A stretch of 13,959 nucleotides of DNA, from assembly GCA_964552715.1 (NCBI GenBank), contig CAZKHZ010000095.1:1-13959 (forward strand). The letters run 5' to 3'. The position numbers were made by a program, and so were the translations under genes. Below are positions 1 to 8,912 of this stretch, piece after piece (positions within the stretch are counted from its first letter, which is position 1; every line of letters begins with the position of its first letter). Source of the stretch: UBA7692 sp964552715. GTDB taxonomy: Bacteria; Bacteroidota; Bacteroidia; Chitinophagales; LD1. The notes beneath the pieces were generated by a model that saw nothing but the letters and a program-made list of their open reading frames with translations, was not told the DNA's origin and searched no databases.

Positions 1-2821
1 GGCTTTCACACGAGAATTGTGAAGCTATGTAATAGCCATCATTATCAGCATCGAGATACCATAACACTGATGTGCCAGATAAAACCACACTTAAACTTTG
101 CTTACACACTTTAGCAATTGTGTTTGGATTGGTTTCGGTAATGGTGTATCGAATAAAATAGGTGCCGGGAGTCAATGAATTTAGCACCCGTGTTTTGAAA
201 AGTGGATTAGAAGAAAAGTAGGTGAGTATGGGAAAGCTGAAAGTGTCGTTTTTGAAAACTTCCACCTTTACGCTACATAAAGTAGAAGTATCTGTAATGG
301 TGATGCTACCATCATTGCAAGTGGAGCTAACCGGATTTTGCTGGCTAAGGGTAATGGGGCTATAACATGAATGACCAACAGAAGCATTAATAGTTTTAGA
401 ACACATGAATGAACCAAATTGTGAAATGGCATCAATTATCAATTCATAATCTCCTGTAGGCAGGTTATTGAATACAATAACACTATCTGCTGGATTTAAC
501 GCCACTTGCTGTGCCACAACGCTGAAGCTGCCACTAATTCTCAAAGTAGCATTGTAAGTACCACAGCTAGTGGTACGCACGGTTGCAGTTATTTTGCCGT
601 TGTTGCACGAAAGTTTGGTATGGTCAACTTGAGTGTTGGCAGTTATTAAGCACTCGGGTTTAATTACCACGGTGTCGGCACTACCACAATTAAAAGTATT
701 AAAGTCCAAATCTACTCCTGTGCGCAGCGTTCTAACTACATAAGTATCGGGCAATAGATTATTGATTGTTTGGGTATTGTTGCCCAAAGAGGCGGAATTG
801 ATTTGAAAAACGGTTTGGGGCGATGGATTAAGTTTGATAACACTTATTGTTGAATTACAAGTAGAAGTATCAGTAATTGTGATGCTGCCACTTCCAAAAA
901 TAACATCATAACAAGCAGCATCAACCGAAGAAATTAGAAGCCCCGAGTTGGATGGGCAAGAGCCCTGCCCAATTGTTACTGGTACCAATTCATTACACGA
1001 ACTAATTTGATTGAATCCGTTTTGAATGTAGAACTGCACCAAGTAATTGCCAGGAATGAGATTGTCAAAAACTATAGTGTCTGAAATTGGCACATCCTGC
1101 ACAAATTCTACCAATTGAGAATTGGATGCCTGAAAAAGTTTTGCCTGAAAAAATCGGCACGCATTGGTGTTGTTCAAATGAATTTTAATTTCTCCGTTCT
1201 GACAGGCTCGCCTTGATTCGTTCACCACATCTACAACGCCTTGCATTACACAATTTTCTGGCTCAAGAACAACAGTATCATTCACAATACATTCTAAGAA
1301 GTTGCCATCTACATCTTGAGCAAAACGGGAAACGGTTAAAACATACCTGCCAGATTGTAAATTATTAAAGGTTCTTACACCATTACTAACCAGAGACAAA
1401 TCGCCTACAAAGTCCAAATTGCTTCCATAGTAGGCATCTATTCTGGCAAAACAAGAAAGGGTGTCTTCAAGTGTAATAGAGCCTGAGTTGCAGCCAAAAC
1501 CTAGAGGGTTGATAGTTGATTTTTTAATTCCACTAACACATGGTTCTGATGTAATGGTAAAATTCACTACTAAACTACATATACCCGAATCGATTGTTAA
1601 TTGAACGGTGGGGAAAAAACCCGCAGCAGGGTAAGTATTTCTAAAATGGAAAAAATTTGCCGCACCTGTAATGGTGGCTATATAATTTCCATTCTTTAAA
1701 TTATTGAGGGTAAACAAACTGTCTGTAAATGGATTATTGTTAGTGTATATGAAACTGCCATTGCTCGCATTTTGAATGGCGATGCGGTAACCTAAGCAAG
1801 TATTGAATTGGGTATTTAAAGTTACACTACCATTTCCGCAACCGCTTTTGGTTTTTTTCAATGATGTAATGGTTGAAGACAACTCACATTTGGGATTTAT
1901 TTTAATGGTATCAAATGCAATGCAGTTGGGTTTATCTGTTTTAAAGTAATAGGTGCCAGGAATCAAATTCTTGAAATCGTAGGTAGAGTTGATACCGGAA
2001 TAACTTCCAGAATTACCTGACGAAAATCCAGCCAAGAATCCATTGGTGGCATCTGCATAATACATTGTAAAGAAATAATCGCAACTTGGATTAGCGTCTG
2101 TAAGTTCTATTCTACCATCGGTGCAACTGAAGTTGCTGGCATGTGTAACATTATAGCTGAATGTGCTGGCACAAACTGGTGAACCAACCGTTACATTCAA
2201 ATATTGCTCGCAACCTGCTGAATTTCCACTAGCACTATTTAACTTGGCTAATACAATGTAATTATCTGGAAGCAATCCGTCAAACACAATCAAGTCGGTT
2301 GGCAAGCCAAAGTAACCATCTATAAGCACGCTATCTTTATCAAGTATCGAAATGATATATTTATTGCAGGCATTTGATAATACTTTTACAACAACTTTTC
2401 CATCTCGGCAGCCTGCTGCCGATGCAGCAACAGTAGATGCAGTAGCCGAAATCTGGCACAAAGGACCCACTGATACAGTATCGTAGTGTTCATAAAAAAT
2501 TGACGCATCGGGCAGTATTACTAAAGAATGAAAAATGTAATCGCCCTGATACAAAGAGTTGTAAAAGCGTGTTTTGAAATTCACCGAAGAAATATTGAAA
2601 CTGTCAATAATAAAGCCGTTGTCCATTCGATAAACCGCCACCATAGTTGTACAACTTGCCGAAGTGTCTTTTATTAAAATACTGCCATTAAAACACCCGA
2701 AGGCAATACCATTGTTTACCGTAATTTCTAAAGGCGACCTGCCTGTAGGCACTATACATTGTGAATTTGCCTTTAAAAATGTTGTGAAAGCAATTGCAAG
2801 AAGTAGAATAATGTTTTTCAT
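1..2821 (-). CDS. Giant exported repeat protein, 3' end outside the window
   Basis: The reading frame is open from the ATG at 2821 to the left edge, giving 940 complete codons with no stop, so the C-terminus is missing. Residues 1 to about 21 form a signal peptide (MKN, a hydrophobic stretch, then KANSQ). Residues 22 to about 917 consist of nine diverged units of 95-116 residues, described separately. After the last unit comes WYLDADNDGYY (residues 921-931), an Asp-rich calcium-binding-like motif common in large Bacteroidota surface proteins. The units resemble SprB-type repeats of gliding and adhesion proteins: a Cys-x-[N/D]-G-[S/K]-[I/V] start and an F-x-N-L-x-P-G-x-Y centre. A T9SS sorting domain would be expected beyond the edge but is not visible. 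The ATG lies 52 bp downstream of a palindromic operator. There is no Shine-Dalgarno sequence, which is normal for the phylum. I infer a surface adhesin or matrix protein; the ligand is unknown. Confidence 0.9.
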   Translation of the reverse strand, partial: MKNIILLLAIAFTTFLKANSQCIVPTGRSPLEITVNNGIAFGCFNGSILIKDTSASCTTMVAVYRMDNGFIIDSFNISSVNFKTRFYNSLYQGDYIFHSLVILPDASIFYEHYDTVSVGPLCQISATASTVAASAAGCRDGKVVVKVLSNACNKYIISILDKDSVLIDGYFGLPTDLIVFDGLLPDNYIVLAKLNSASGNSAGCEQYLNVTVGSPVCASTFSYNVTHASNFSCTDGRIELTDANPSCDYFFTMYYADATNGFLAGFSSGNSGSYSGINSTYDFKNLIPGTYYFKTDKPNCIAFDTIKINPKCELSSTITSLKKTKSGCGNGSVTLNTQFNTCLGYRIAIQNASNGSFIYTNNNPFTDSLFTLNNLKNGNYIATITGAANFFHFRNTYPAAGFFPTVQLTIDSGICSLVVNFTITSEPCVSGIKKSTINPLGFGCNSGSITLEDTLSCFARIDAYYGSNLDFVGDLSLVSNGVRTFNNLQSGRYVLTVSRFAQDVDGNFLECIVNDTVVLEPENCVMQGVVDVVNESRRACQNGEIKIHLNNTNACRFFQAKLFQASNSQLVEFVQDVPISDTIVFDNLIPGNYLVQFYIQNGFNQISSCNELVPVTIGQGSCPSNSGLLISSVDAACYDVIFGSGSITITDTSTCNSTISVIKLNPSPQTVFQINSASLGNNTQTINNLLPDTYVVRTLRTGVDLDFNTFNCGSADTVVIKPECLITANTQVDHTKLSCNNGKITATVRTTSCGTYNATLRISGSFSVVAQQVALNPADSVIVFNNLPTGDYELIIDAISQFGSFMCSKTINASVGHSCYSPITLSQQNPVSSTCNDGSITITDTSTLCSVKVEVFKNDTFSFPILTYFSSNPLFKTRVLNSLTPGTYFIRYTITETNPNTIAKVCKQSLSVVLSGTSVLWYLDADNDGYYIASQFSCES
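70..2758 (-). repeat. Nine tandem Cys-paired Ig-like protein repeats
   Basis: Coding tandem repeat inside the giant exported protein. Approximate units in residues: 22-122, 123-217, 218-312, 313-428, 429-524, 525-622, 623-724, 725-819 and 820-917. Each opens with a Cys motif (for example GCFNGSILI, GCRDGKVVV, SCTDGRIEL, GCNSGSITL, TCNDGSITI) and has a second Cys about 10-15 residues later. Each then has a turn motif (FDNLIPGNY, FKNLIPGTY, LNSLTPGTY, FNNLPTGDY and similar). Most end in a Cys just before the next unit. The units share a pattern but little exact sequence, so the array is old and diverged at DNA level. The regular Cys placement suggests disulfides within each unit after export. 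Confidence 0.85.
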
Positions 2822-2842
2822 ATGCGTTCATTTATAGGATTG

Positions 2843-2890
2843 CAAATGTCTGTTAACATAAGTGCTTTCACAATCCCTAATATTAGGGAT
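2843..2890 (-). promoter_or_regulatory. Palindromic operator and -7-like TTTG upstream of the giant repeat-protein gene
   Basis: 2873-2890 is a perfect 18-bp palindrome, ATCCCTAATATTAGGGAT. Exactly 26 nt downstream (minus strand) is TTTG (complement of 2843-2846), which fits the core of the Bacteroidota -7 element TAnnTTTG, although the TA part is poor. The start codon follows 21 nt later. The same arrangement recurs upstream of the genes at 6908 and 9554. I infer a regulator-dependent promoter with the palindrome centred roughly 40-45 bp before the transcription start. Confidence 0.65.
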
Positions 2891-2954
2891 GCGCAGTTGT
2901 GATATTTTTCAAACTAATTAAAGTAGCGCAACAAATGAATGATAAAATATATCC

Positions 2955-2993
2955 AAAAAAAATCCCGCCTTCGTTGCCGAAAGCGGGATTTTT
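2955..2993 (-). terminator. Intrinsic terminator after the 1298-aa exported protein
   Basis: Inverted arms 2958-2968 (aaaaatcccgc) and 2983-2993 (gcgggattttt) pair over 11 bp. The loop can extend the stem with TTCG/CGAA. Read on the minus strand, the hairpin is followed by a run of eight T (2962-2955). It begins about 19 nt after the stop at 3012 and separates this gene from the next, which has its own operator. Confidence 0.85.
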
Positions 2994-3011
2994 ATTTAAA
3001 GGATTGCTTGC

Positions 3012-6000
3012 TTAAAACTTCACCAACTTAAACACACGGTTTTCGTGTTGATGCTGAACATTTACAAAGTAAATTCCTGCGGGCAAGTGCATCATGTTTA
3101 TTTGTTTAGATGATGTGCCTGCATTTATCACTTGCTGCATTTTAATTGCACCATTGATGTTGGTGATAGTTATGGCAGTATTCTCTTTTGCTGCTTCACC
3201 CAATTTGATAGTTACCAAATCATTGGCAGGGTTGGGAAACAATTCTATCATTTTATTTTGCAAATCTTTGATAGCAGAGGGAAGCTGCAAAGTAACCACG
3301 GCATCGGGTGTTGAGCTTAAATCTTCCACATTTCCAGCATGGTCTATAGCGCGGCTAAAAAACTTATAGTTGTAGCCAAATTTACCCAATACTTGGAATG
3401 AATCTGCACTGGTTTTGTTTAGCAACAAAAAGTGTGAAGTGTCATTAACGGTTACAAAAATATCGTAGGAGTTGATGCCCGAATGGTCATCGTTTCCAAG
3501 CCAACTGATATAGAAAGTAGTGTCGTTAATAACACTTGGCAATGGCAACACATTGCTGGTGGGTTTCACCTTGTCCACTGTGTTTATCCAAAGCTTCGTA
3601 AAAATGGGCGCATTGGCATCAAACACAATCTTTGCGCTATTGCTCACCTGTTGCAAATGCGGGCGGTTTGCTTTTGGCATAATGCTGAAAGAAACATAGC
3701 CTTCACCTTCGGGTGAGGTAGTATTCGGATTCAAGAAACCATCTGATATACTATCCACTTCTGCGCGCGTGGCGGGGTGCAATGAAGTAAACTTCCAAAC
3801 TATATTATGATTAGCAGAATCTAATTTTGCTTGAAACCTAAGGATGGTATTTTTTGCAGGGCGCAAGTCAATTTCCTGCGCGTAAGATTTATCGGCATTC
3901 AATATTTGATAGGTAGAATCGGCAAAGCCAAAGCCTGTAAATCTTAGTGATGATAGGTCGAAGAAATTCGCATCCAGAGTGTCGTAAACTTCCACCACCG
4001 ATGCAGGCGCAGTAGCCGTAGGCACATTTTCAAAACGAATGGTATAATGCACTCTGCTTTGACCACCAAAATAGTTTTCGGGAGTAAAACCTACTGGACC
4101 TATTTTGTCATTAGGATCCATAGAGCCCATAGATTTAAAAATAAAATCTTGACGTGTAAAATCATCAAGTGTTTTAAATGCTCCGGTGAGACCATCTTTG
4201 CGAAAAGCATCGCTACAAGAGCCAGGAATATTTAAACCTCCGGGAACACCCAATGGAATACTTTGGGTTTGACCAGTAACTCCTTGAGCCGAGATACCAA
4301 AAACTTGATTGATAACGGTGCCCATCAATAAGTCTTTCACAAAGTTTTCTTGGTCTCCGCCCACTTCGCAGACAATTGCTCCTGCAACATCGGCAATCAA
4401 ATTAAATACATCGGAGATGTATTTAGTAATATTGCCTCCTTTGTTTCGGTTGCCAACCACATCTCTACCAAGATTTCCTATAGAGCAGCCAATATTTGCA
4501 GCACTGCTAGGGCATCCAAGCCCGGGCACTTGTCCTAATAAATCAAATACACAAGCCGCTGGGTCAGCAAAAAAATCGCAAGAAGTTCTTAATCCCAATA
4601 AGCTCAACTGCGTGGAATCATACATTGGTTTTCCTAAAACAGAATAGATTGGTATAGTGCCCAATGTAGTGGCTTTTACATAAAATTCTATCATCTCGCT
4701 GCTGTGTGCCGCCACCATCGGGATGATGAATGCCGCAAGTAAAACTGAATCGTTGGAAAGCGAATCAAACGCCATTGTAAAATCGTGGGTAAATGAACGA
4801 GCGCGAATCACATTGCCGATAGAGTCTGTTAGAATGTTGTTGGATAGCTTACCTACCTGATTCTGTGGGGGCATCACAATATAAACTGGCACCCCAAATT
4901 GATTGACGTTTCCGGGATTGCTTACAATAATCTGATGTGTTGCATAGCGATTGATTATCCTCTTATCTCTTCCACTTTGTTGTAAGGTAAGTGGGGCATT
5001 ATCTTCAGGAACCATCTCCAATCCATTCACCAATGTATCGGCAAAGCCGCCTGGTCCGGCAACAATCACATCATAGAAACCAAGCAGCTCGTGGTATAAA
5101 AGAAAATTCCCTTGCACCGTTCCGCTATCGTTTACGGCAACATCTACTGCATTGATAATTGAAGCCCCTTTGCGCAACTGAACATTTAAACCCGAGGTGC
5201 TTGCAAATGGAAAGCCGCCCTTAACAAATATTATCTGCAATTGATTGTTGGCAATCTTTTCGGGCAGCACTTTTTGAATGCCTTTGAATAGAATTAGCAA
5301 AGTGTCTTTTCTTACATAGCAATCCTTTTTGGTTGTAAGCACAGCCGTAAATAATCCTTTACCATAAACGTGTGTGGGGTTTGTTTGAACAGTTGTAGAT
5401 TTTCCATTACCAAAATCAATGGATACAAATTGTCCATCAGTAATTCCTGAGCTGAAATAAACTTTGTTCTGCTCGCGTATGTAGCTAAAGTTAGTTTGAG
5501 GTATTGGCGGAGCAGTATCAACAAAACAAGTAAGAAATTGACCAGTGTAGGTTATTCCAAAGCAGCCGTAGCTTGCAGTGTAAGCTGGATTAGTATTGTT
5601 TGAACCAAAAGATTGCCCGGAGATATAGTATTTGTTACCTGCATTTGCCACGCCAAACGCTCGCCCTGTGCCAGAAGTAAGCCCGCCAACATTTGTGGCA
5701 TAAAGGATGTTGCCTGTAGCATTATCAAACTGTGCGATAAACCCAGTGCCGAACTTAGAAAAAGCCAAGGGGAAATTTCCAAAAGTTGCATTGCCTGAAT
5801 AGTGCCCTACCAAGGTTATTTTGCCCGAAGGATGCACCATGATGCTGTTTGTATTTATGTTTCCATCATCTTTCAACTCAGTTACCCATTCTACCGATTG
5901 CAAATCTGGATTCAACTTGGCAACAAAACCATCTACTCCACTTGGTGTAATATTTAAAGAGTGATTTAGCACCTGCCCTGTAACATCGTATGGTGCAGCA

Positions 6001-6908
6001 ACATATACATAGCCTTGTGTATCGGTCGTTATCTGAATCGGATTACTATTATAGTGTGCTTGGCATAAATATTTTCCAGCAACCACATTACCTGCTGTAT
6101 CAATTTTGAAAATGCCCACTTGATTGTAAGCCCCCGGAGGCGAGGTGATGCTGACACCACCCAATGTAACCGTGGTAACACCGTTTGACGTAAAATAACC
6201 CACTACATAGATGGTATCTTGATTACTGATGGTGATAGAAGTGATATCGAATCTGCCAACAGTGCCGGTGGGCGTAAGACTCCAAAGCATGTTGTTTGCA
6301 ACATCAAATTTAGCAATGCTGCTGCTGTAATAGCCAGTGTTTGATGTATATAAAAAGCCATCTTTTGTGGCAATGGGTGTGTTTGCTTGCCAGTCTCCGG
6401 GTATGTTTGCTTTTGACACAAAATCAAGATTTTTATCAAATCGTATTACTGAACCTTTAGTAAGGTATAAAGTAGTGTCGGCAACCGTTGAATCGCCCAC
6501 AAGGGTTACCTGTGTGCTAGCAAAGTAAGAAGATATGGACAGGATAACCTGCTCATTTACTTCATCATAAACAATCTTCTCAGGATCGAGATCTCCGCTT
6601 CCTGAAAAATTACGAAAATGCCTGTAGCCCATCACTTCGCCTGCGGGATTCCATTTAGTAATTAAAATATCAGGTTTGCTTGCTGCACCGCCATGATAAA
6701 CCGTGTCGCTGCCCACAATTACGGGTTGTAAAAAATTAGTAACTGAGTAGATATTACCCTCATCATCGGTGGTAACGCAATAGCCTCCGAAGCTATTGTT
6801 GCCAGCGTAAGTAGTAGAAGGGGTAAACGAAACCCAGTCAAATAGTTGAGCAGAAGATTGTAAGGTAATTCCTGCAATTAGAAATAGAAGTGTGATTGCC
6901 TTTTTCAT
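3012..6908 (-). CDS. Large secreted beta-propeller/PKD protein with T9SS sorting domain
   Basis: A 1298-residue exported protein. Residues 1-21 are a signal peptide ending SSAQ. Residues about 22-465 are a repetitive beta-propeller-like region of the SBBP type, with repeated strands such as GNIYSV, GFLYTSN, DTIYVVGYF, GYVYVAAPYD, GKITLVGHYSG and KYYISGQSFG. Residues 470-540 look like a PKD domain (VSIDFGNGK, then PTHVYGKG). Residues 540-770 are beta-rich and unassigned. Residues 775-900 are a Cys-rich, partly helical insert. Residues about 930-1115 begin DPNDKIGP and contain YTIRFEN and VYDTLDANFFDLSS, a module frequent just before the C-terminus of Bacteroidota secreted proteins. Residues 1120-1205 are FN3/Ig-like. 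Residues 1221-1298 are a T9SS type A sorting domain (ELFPNPAND, ITNINGAI, LPAGIYFVNV, ending FKLVKF). It should be exported by Sec, moved out by T9SS and anchored or released. It has a palindromic operator upstream and a terminator downstream. Ligand or enzymatic role unknown. Confidence 0.93.
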   Translation of the reverse strand: MKKAITLLFLIAGITLQSSAQLFDWVSFTPSTTYAGNNSFGGYCVTTDDEGNIYSVTNFLQPVIVGSDTVYHGGAASKPDILITKWNPAGEVMGYRHFRNFSGSGDLDPEKIVYDEVNEQVILSISSYFASTQVTLVGDSTVADTTLYLTKGSVIRFDKNLDFVSKANIPGDWQANTPIATKDGFLYTSNTGYYSSSIAKFDVANNMLWSLTPTGTVGRFDITSITISNQDTIYVVGYFTSNGVTTVTLGGVSITSPPGAYNQVGIFKIDTAGNVVAGKYLCQAHYNSNPIQITTDTQGYVYVAAPYDVTGQVLNHSLNITPSGVDGFVAKLNPDLQSVEWVTELKDDGNINTNSIMVHPSGKITLVGHYSGNATFGNFPLAFSKFGTGFIAQFDNATGNILYATNVGGLTSGTGRAFGVANAGNKYYISGQSFGSNNTNPAYTASYGCFGITYTGQFLTCFVDTAPPIPQTNFSYIREQNKVYFSSGITDGQFVSIDFGNGKSTTVQTNPTHVYGKGLFTAVLTTKKDCYVRKDTLLILFKGIQKVLPEKIANNQLQIIFVKGGFPFASTSGLNVQLRKGASIINAVDVAVNDSGTVQGNFLLYHELLGFYDVIVAGPGGFADTLVNGLEMVPEDNAPLTLQQSGRDKRIINRYATHQIIVSNPGNVNQFGVPVYIVMPPQNQVGKLSNNILTDSIGNVIRARSFTHDFTMAFDSLSNDSVLLAAFIIPMVAAHSSEMIEFYVKATTLGTIPIYSVLGKPMYDSTQLSLLGLRTSCDFFADPAACVFDLLGQVPGLGCPSSAANIGCSIGNLGRDVVGNRNKGGNITKYISDVFNLIADVAGAIVCEVGGDQENFVKDLLMGTVINQVFGISAQGVTGQTQSIPLGVPGGLNIPGSCSDAFRKDGLTGAFKTLDDFTRQDFIFKSMGSMDPNDKIGPVGFTPENYFGGQSRVHYTIRFENVPTATAPASVVEVYDTLDANFFDLSSLRFTGFGFADSTYQILNADKSYAQEIDLRPAKNTILRFQAKLDSANHNIVWKFTSLHPATRAEVDSISDGFLNPNTTSPEGEGYVSFSIMPKANRPHLQQVSNSAKIVFDANAPIFTKLWINTVDKVKPTSNVLPLPSVINDTTFYISWLGNDDHSGINSYDIFVTVNDTSHFLLLNKTSADSFQVLGKFGYNYKFFSRAIDHAGNVEDLSSTPDAVVTLQLPSAIKDLQNKMIELFPNPANDLVTIKLGEAAKENTAITITNINGAIKMQQVINAGTSSKQINMMHLPAGIYFVNVQHQHENRVFKLVKF

Positions 6909-6923
6909 GATAAATAATTTTTA

Positions 6924-6977
6924 CAAACAGAGCGATAAAAAATTGATTGTGGTATCCCTAATACTAGGGATGGGGAT
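6924..6977 (-). promoter_or_regulatory. Palindromic operator and -7-like TTTG upstream of the 1298-aa exported protein
   Basis: 6954-6971 read on the minus strand is ATCCCTAGTATTAGGGAT, an 18-bp palindrome with a single mismatched pair near the centre. Directly upstream lies one more tandem half-site, ATCCCC (complement of 6972-6977). TTTG (complement of 6924-6927) follows the palindrome after exactly 26 nt, the same gap as at the other two sites, and the ATG at 6908 is 15 nt further. The kinase gene ends at 7002, so the operator lies in a 93-bp intergenic gap and would give the exported protein its own promoter. Confidence 0.68.
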
Positions 6978-7001
6978 GGTGTGTTATCAGAAGAAAAAAA
7001 T

Positions 7002-8849
7002 TTACAATTGATGCTTTGGAAATTCTACCAAGATAGTGGTGCCTGCCCTAAGTGTAGATTGAATTATTGTATTGCCTCCTATTTGTTTTCCGCGAGATTG
7101 CATGGTGTAAAATCCGTTATTTTTCTTTACTCCAATTATATCGAAACCTATGCCATTATCACTTATTTTCATACTGATTTTGTCATCTGCCATTTCTTCC
7201 ACCAGCACATTAATGTGTGTGCATTTGCTGTGTTTCACACCATTGTTCACCGCTTCCTTAAAAATGAAATAGATGTTTTTGCGCTGCTCTAAGTTAAGTG
7301 TCAGCTCATCCAAATGGAAAGGGTAATGAAAATCTACTTCAATGTTCAAAGGCACTACCATCTCAAAGACAAAATTTTTCATGCGCATCATCAAATTGTT
7401 GAAACTGTCATTCTTAGAGTAAACAGCCCAAATAATATCGCTCATGGTTTCGTTAATCTCTTTACTCTTTTGGTTTATCTTTTCTAGCAGGCTAAGGCTT
7501 TTAACTGCATCCTTTCCGGCTTCTCGTATAGCCAAATCAGCGTACAAAGAAATGCTGCTCAAAGAACTCCCAATATCATCATGCAATTCTTTGGCAATTC
7601 TGTTGCGTTCAAAATTGCTTGCCAAAATTCTCTCTTCAATTTTGTCTTTTTCGTTTTGAAGGGAAAGAGCCTCTTTTTCCTGATGTAGCTCAAGTGTTTT
7701 AATGTTCTGCCCCTGAATAAATGCAAATACAGAGAATGCAATTACTATCAAAATAAAAACACTGATTGTAATGGTTGTTATTAAAGCTAGGCTGTTGAGT
7801 TTTGCTTCCGCTTCACGTTTTTGTCGAAGCGACTCCGATAATTCTAATCGCTTTTCATTTGCATAAAATCGCTCTAACATTTTTATCTGTTCATTATTGC
7901 GCTTTTCATCTGTTTCATATTTTAACTTATTCAGCAACACTTGGGCTTTGGAAGCCGTTTCAAAATCGTTTGACTGGATTAATAATTTTACGGCTTCATT
8001 TAAGAAATCAATCTTAGCAAACACGGTGAGTGAATTGGCTGATTCAATTTGATTAATTCCATGTTTTAGCAAATCAACACTTTGTTTTGCCTGTCCTTGG
8101 TTAATTAGAATTTCGGCTTCTAGCGATATAAAAAATGTTTTTACGTCAGCAATGTTTTTGTCTTGCGCAATTTGCTTGCCTAGCATGGCATAATAGGAAG
8201 CTGAATCGTAATTTTTTTGAAGCAAATGTGCTCGAGAAAGATTCCAATAATCAATGGCAACAGCTCTGTTGCGATGAAGTGTTGATGCTTCACCAAGTGA
8301 AACTCTTGCATATTTTATTGCTGAATCAATTTGCTGTAAGTGCATAAACACACCGCAAAGATTGGATGCCGCATGAAAGCGATACGATAAGTTTTCGTTA
8401 GCATGATTGAAAGGTAATTTTTGAAAAGATGAGCGCAGCATTGTCTCCGCATCTGCATATTGATTCAAATTACTCATTAGCAAACCAATAAGGTTTTGAA
8501 TACTACCAACGAGTGTATCATTTCTTAATGCTTCAGCATATTTAAGCGCGCGAAAAGCACTGTTCAATGCTGGGCTAAAAAGCGAATTGTAATATAATAT
8601 CTCACTCTCCAAAGCATATAAATAGTACTTGCCCTCGGTGTATTCTGTGCTATCAGCAAAATTTAATGCCGTGGTTACAATGATAGATGCCGAATCATAT
8701 TTTTCGTTCGACATTAGCGAAGAAACTTTTTCTACATACGCATCAACTAGTAGCTTATTGGATAATAAAGATTGTTCAACATCCTTCTTCCGCGAAGTTG
8801 AAGCCGTAAATATTATTACCGATAAAAATAAAAGTAAATACAGCCGCAC
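7002..8849 (-). CDS. TPR-containing sensor histidine kinase (HisKA_3/NarX-DesK type)
   Basis: A 615-residue membrane histidine kinase. It starts at a GTG at 8849; this start is preferred because residues 1-19 then form a hydrophobic signal or anchor segment, while the next Met (residue 46) would lose it. Residues about 35-330 are helical TPR-like repeats, expected in the periplasm. Residues 326-352 are charged and coiled-coil-like. Residues 355-378 are a transmembrane helix, and 380-415 a second coiled coil. The dimerisation domain has ELHDDIGSSLSSIS with the phospho-acceptor His423. The ATPase domain has the N box KEAVNNGVKHS (531-541), the G1 box SDNGIGFD (563-570) and a Gly-rich region around 577-592. 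All key kinase motifs are present. It should autophosphorylate and pass phosphate to the response regulator encoded 63 bp upstream. The signal sensed is unknown; the periplasmic TPR domain may report on proteins or the envelope. Confidence 0.93.
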   Translation of the reverse strand: MRLYLLLFLSVIIFTASTSRKKDVEQSLLSNKLLVDAYVEKVSSLMSNEKYDSASIIVTTALNFADSTEYTEGKYYLYALESEILYYNSLFSPALNSAFRALKYAEALRNDTLVGSIQNLIGLLMSNLNQYADAETMLRSSFQKLPFNHANENLSYRFHAASNLCGVFMHLQQIDSAIKYARVSLGEASTLHRNRAVAIDYWNLSRAHLLQKNYDSASYYAMLGKQIAQDKNIADVKTFFISLEAEILINQGQAKQSVDLLKHGINQIESANSLTVFAKIDFLNEAVKLLIQSNDFETASKAQVLLNKLKYETDEKRNNEQIKMLERFYANEKRLELSESLRQKREAEAKLNSLALITTITISVFILIVIAFSVFAFIQGQNIKTLELHQEKEALSLQNEKDKIEERILASNFERNRIAKELHDDIGSSLSSISLYADLAIREAGKDAVKSLSLLEKINQKSKEINETMSDIIWAVYSKNDSFNNLMMRMKNFVFEMVVPLNIEVDFHYPFHLDELTLNLEQRKNIYFIFKEAVNNGVKHSKCTHINVLVEEMADDKISMKISDNGIGFDIIGVKKNNGFYTMQSRGKQIGGNTIIQSTLRAGTTILVEFPKHQL

Positions 8850-8912
8850 TTGATATATACTAAATGGTACGCATGAAAATAGAAAAGGAAATGTGCAAAC
8901 GCCAACGAAATG

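Noticed and set aside
2873..2890. Palindrome considered as a transcription terminator hairpin
   Set aside because: It has no loop and no T run, is AT-rich in the middle, and is duplicated upstream of genes, not downstream of them.
4309..4647. 112-codon open frame on the plus strand
   Set aside because: It is antisense to the 1298-aa exported protein and looks like a shadow of that reading frame.
6981..7292. 103-codon plus-strand frame starting in the gap between the kinase and the exported protein
   Set aside because: Nearly all of it is antisense to the ATPase domain of the TPR kinase, which has clear motifs; no ribosome binding site or family pattern.
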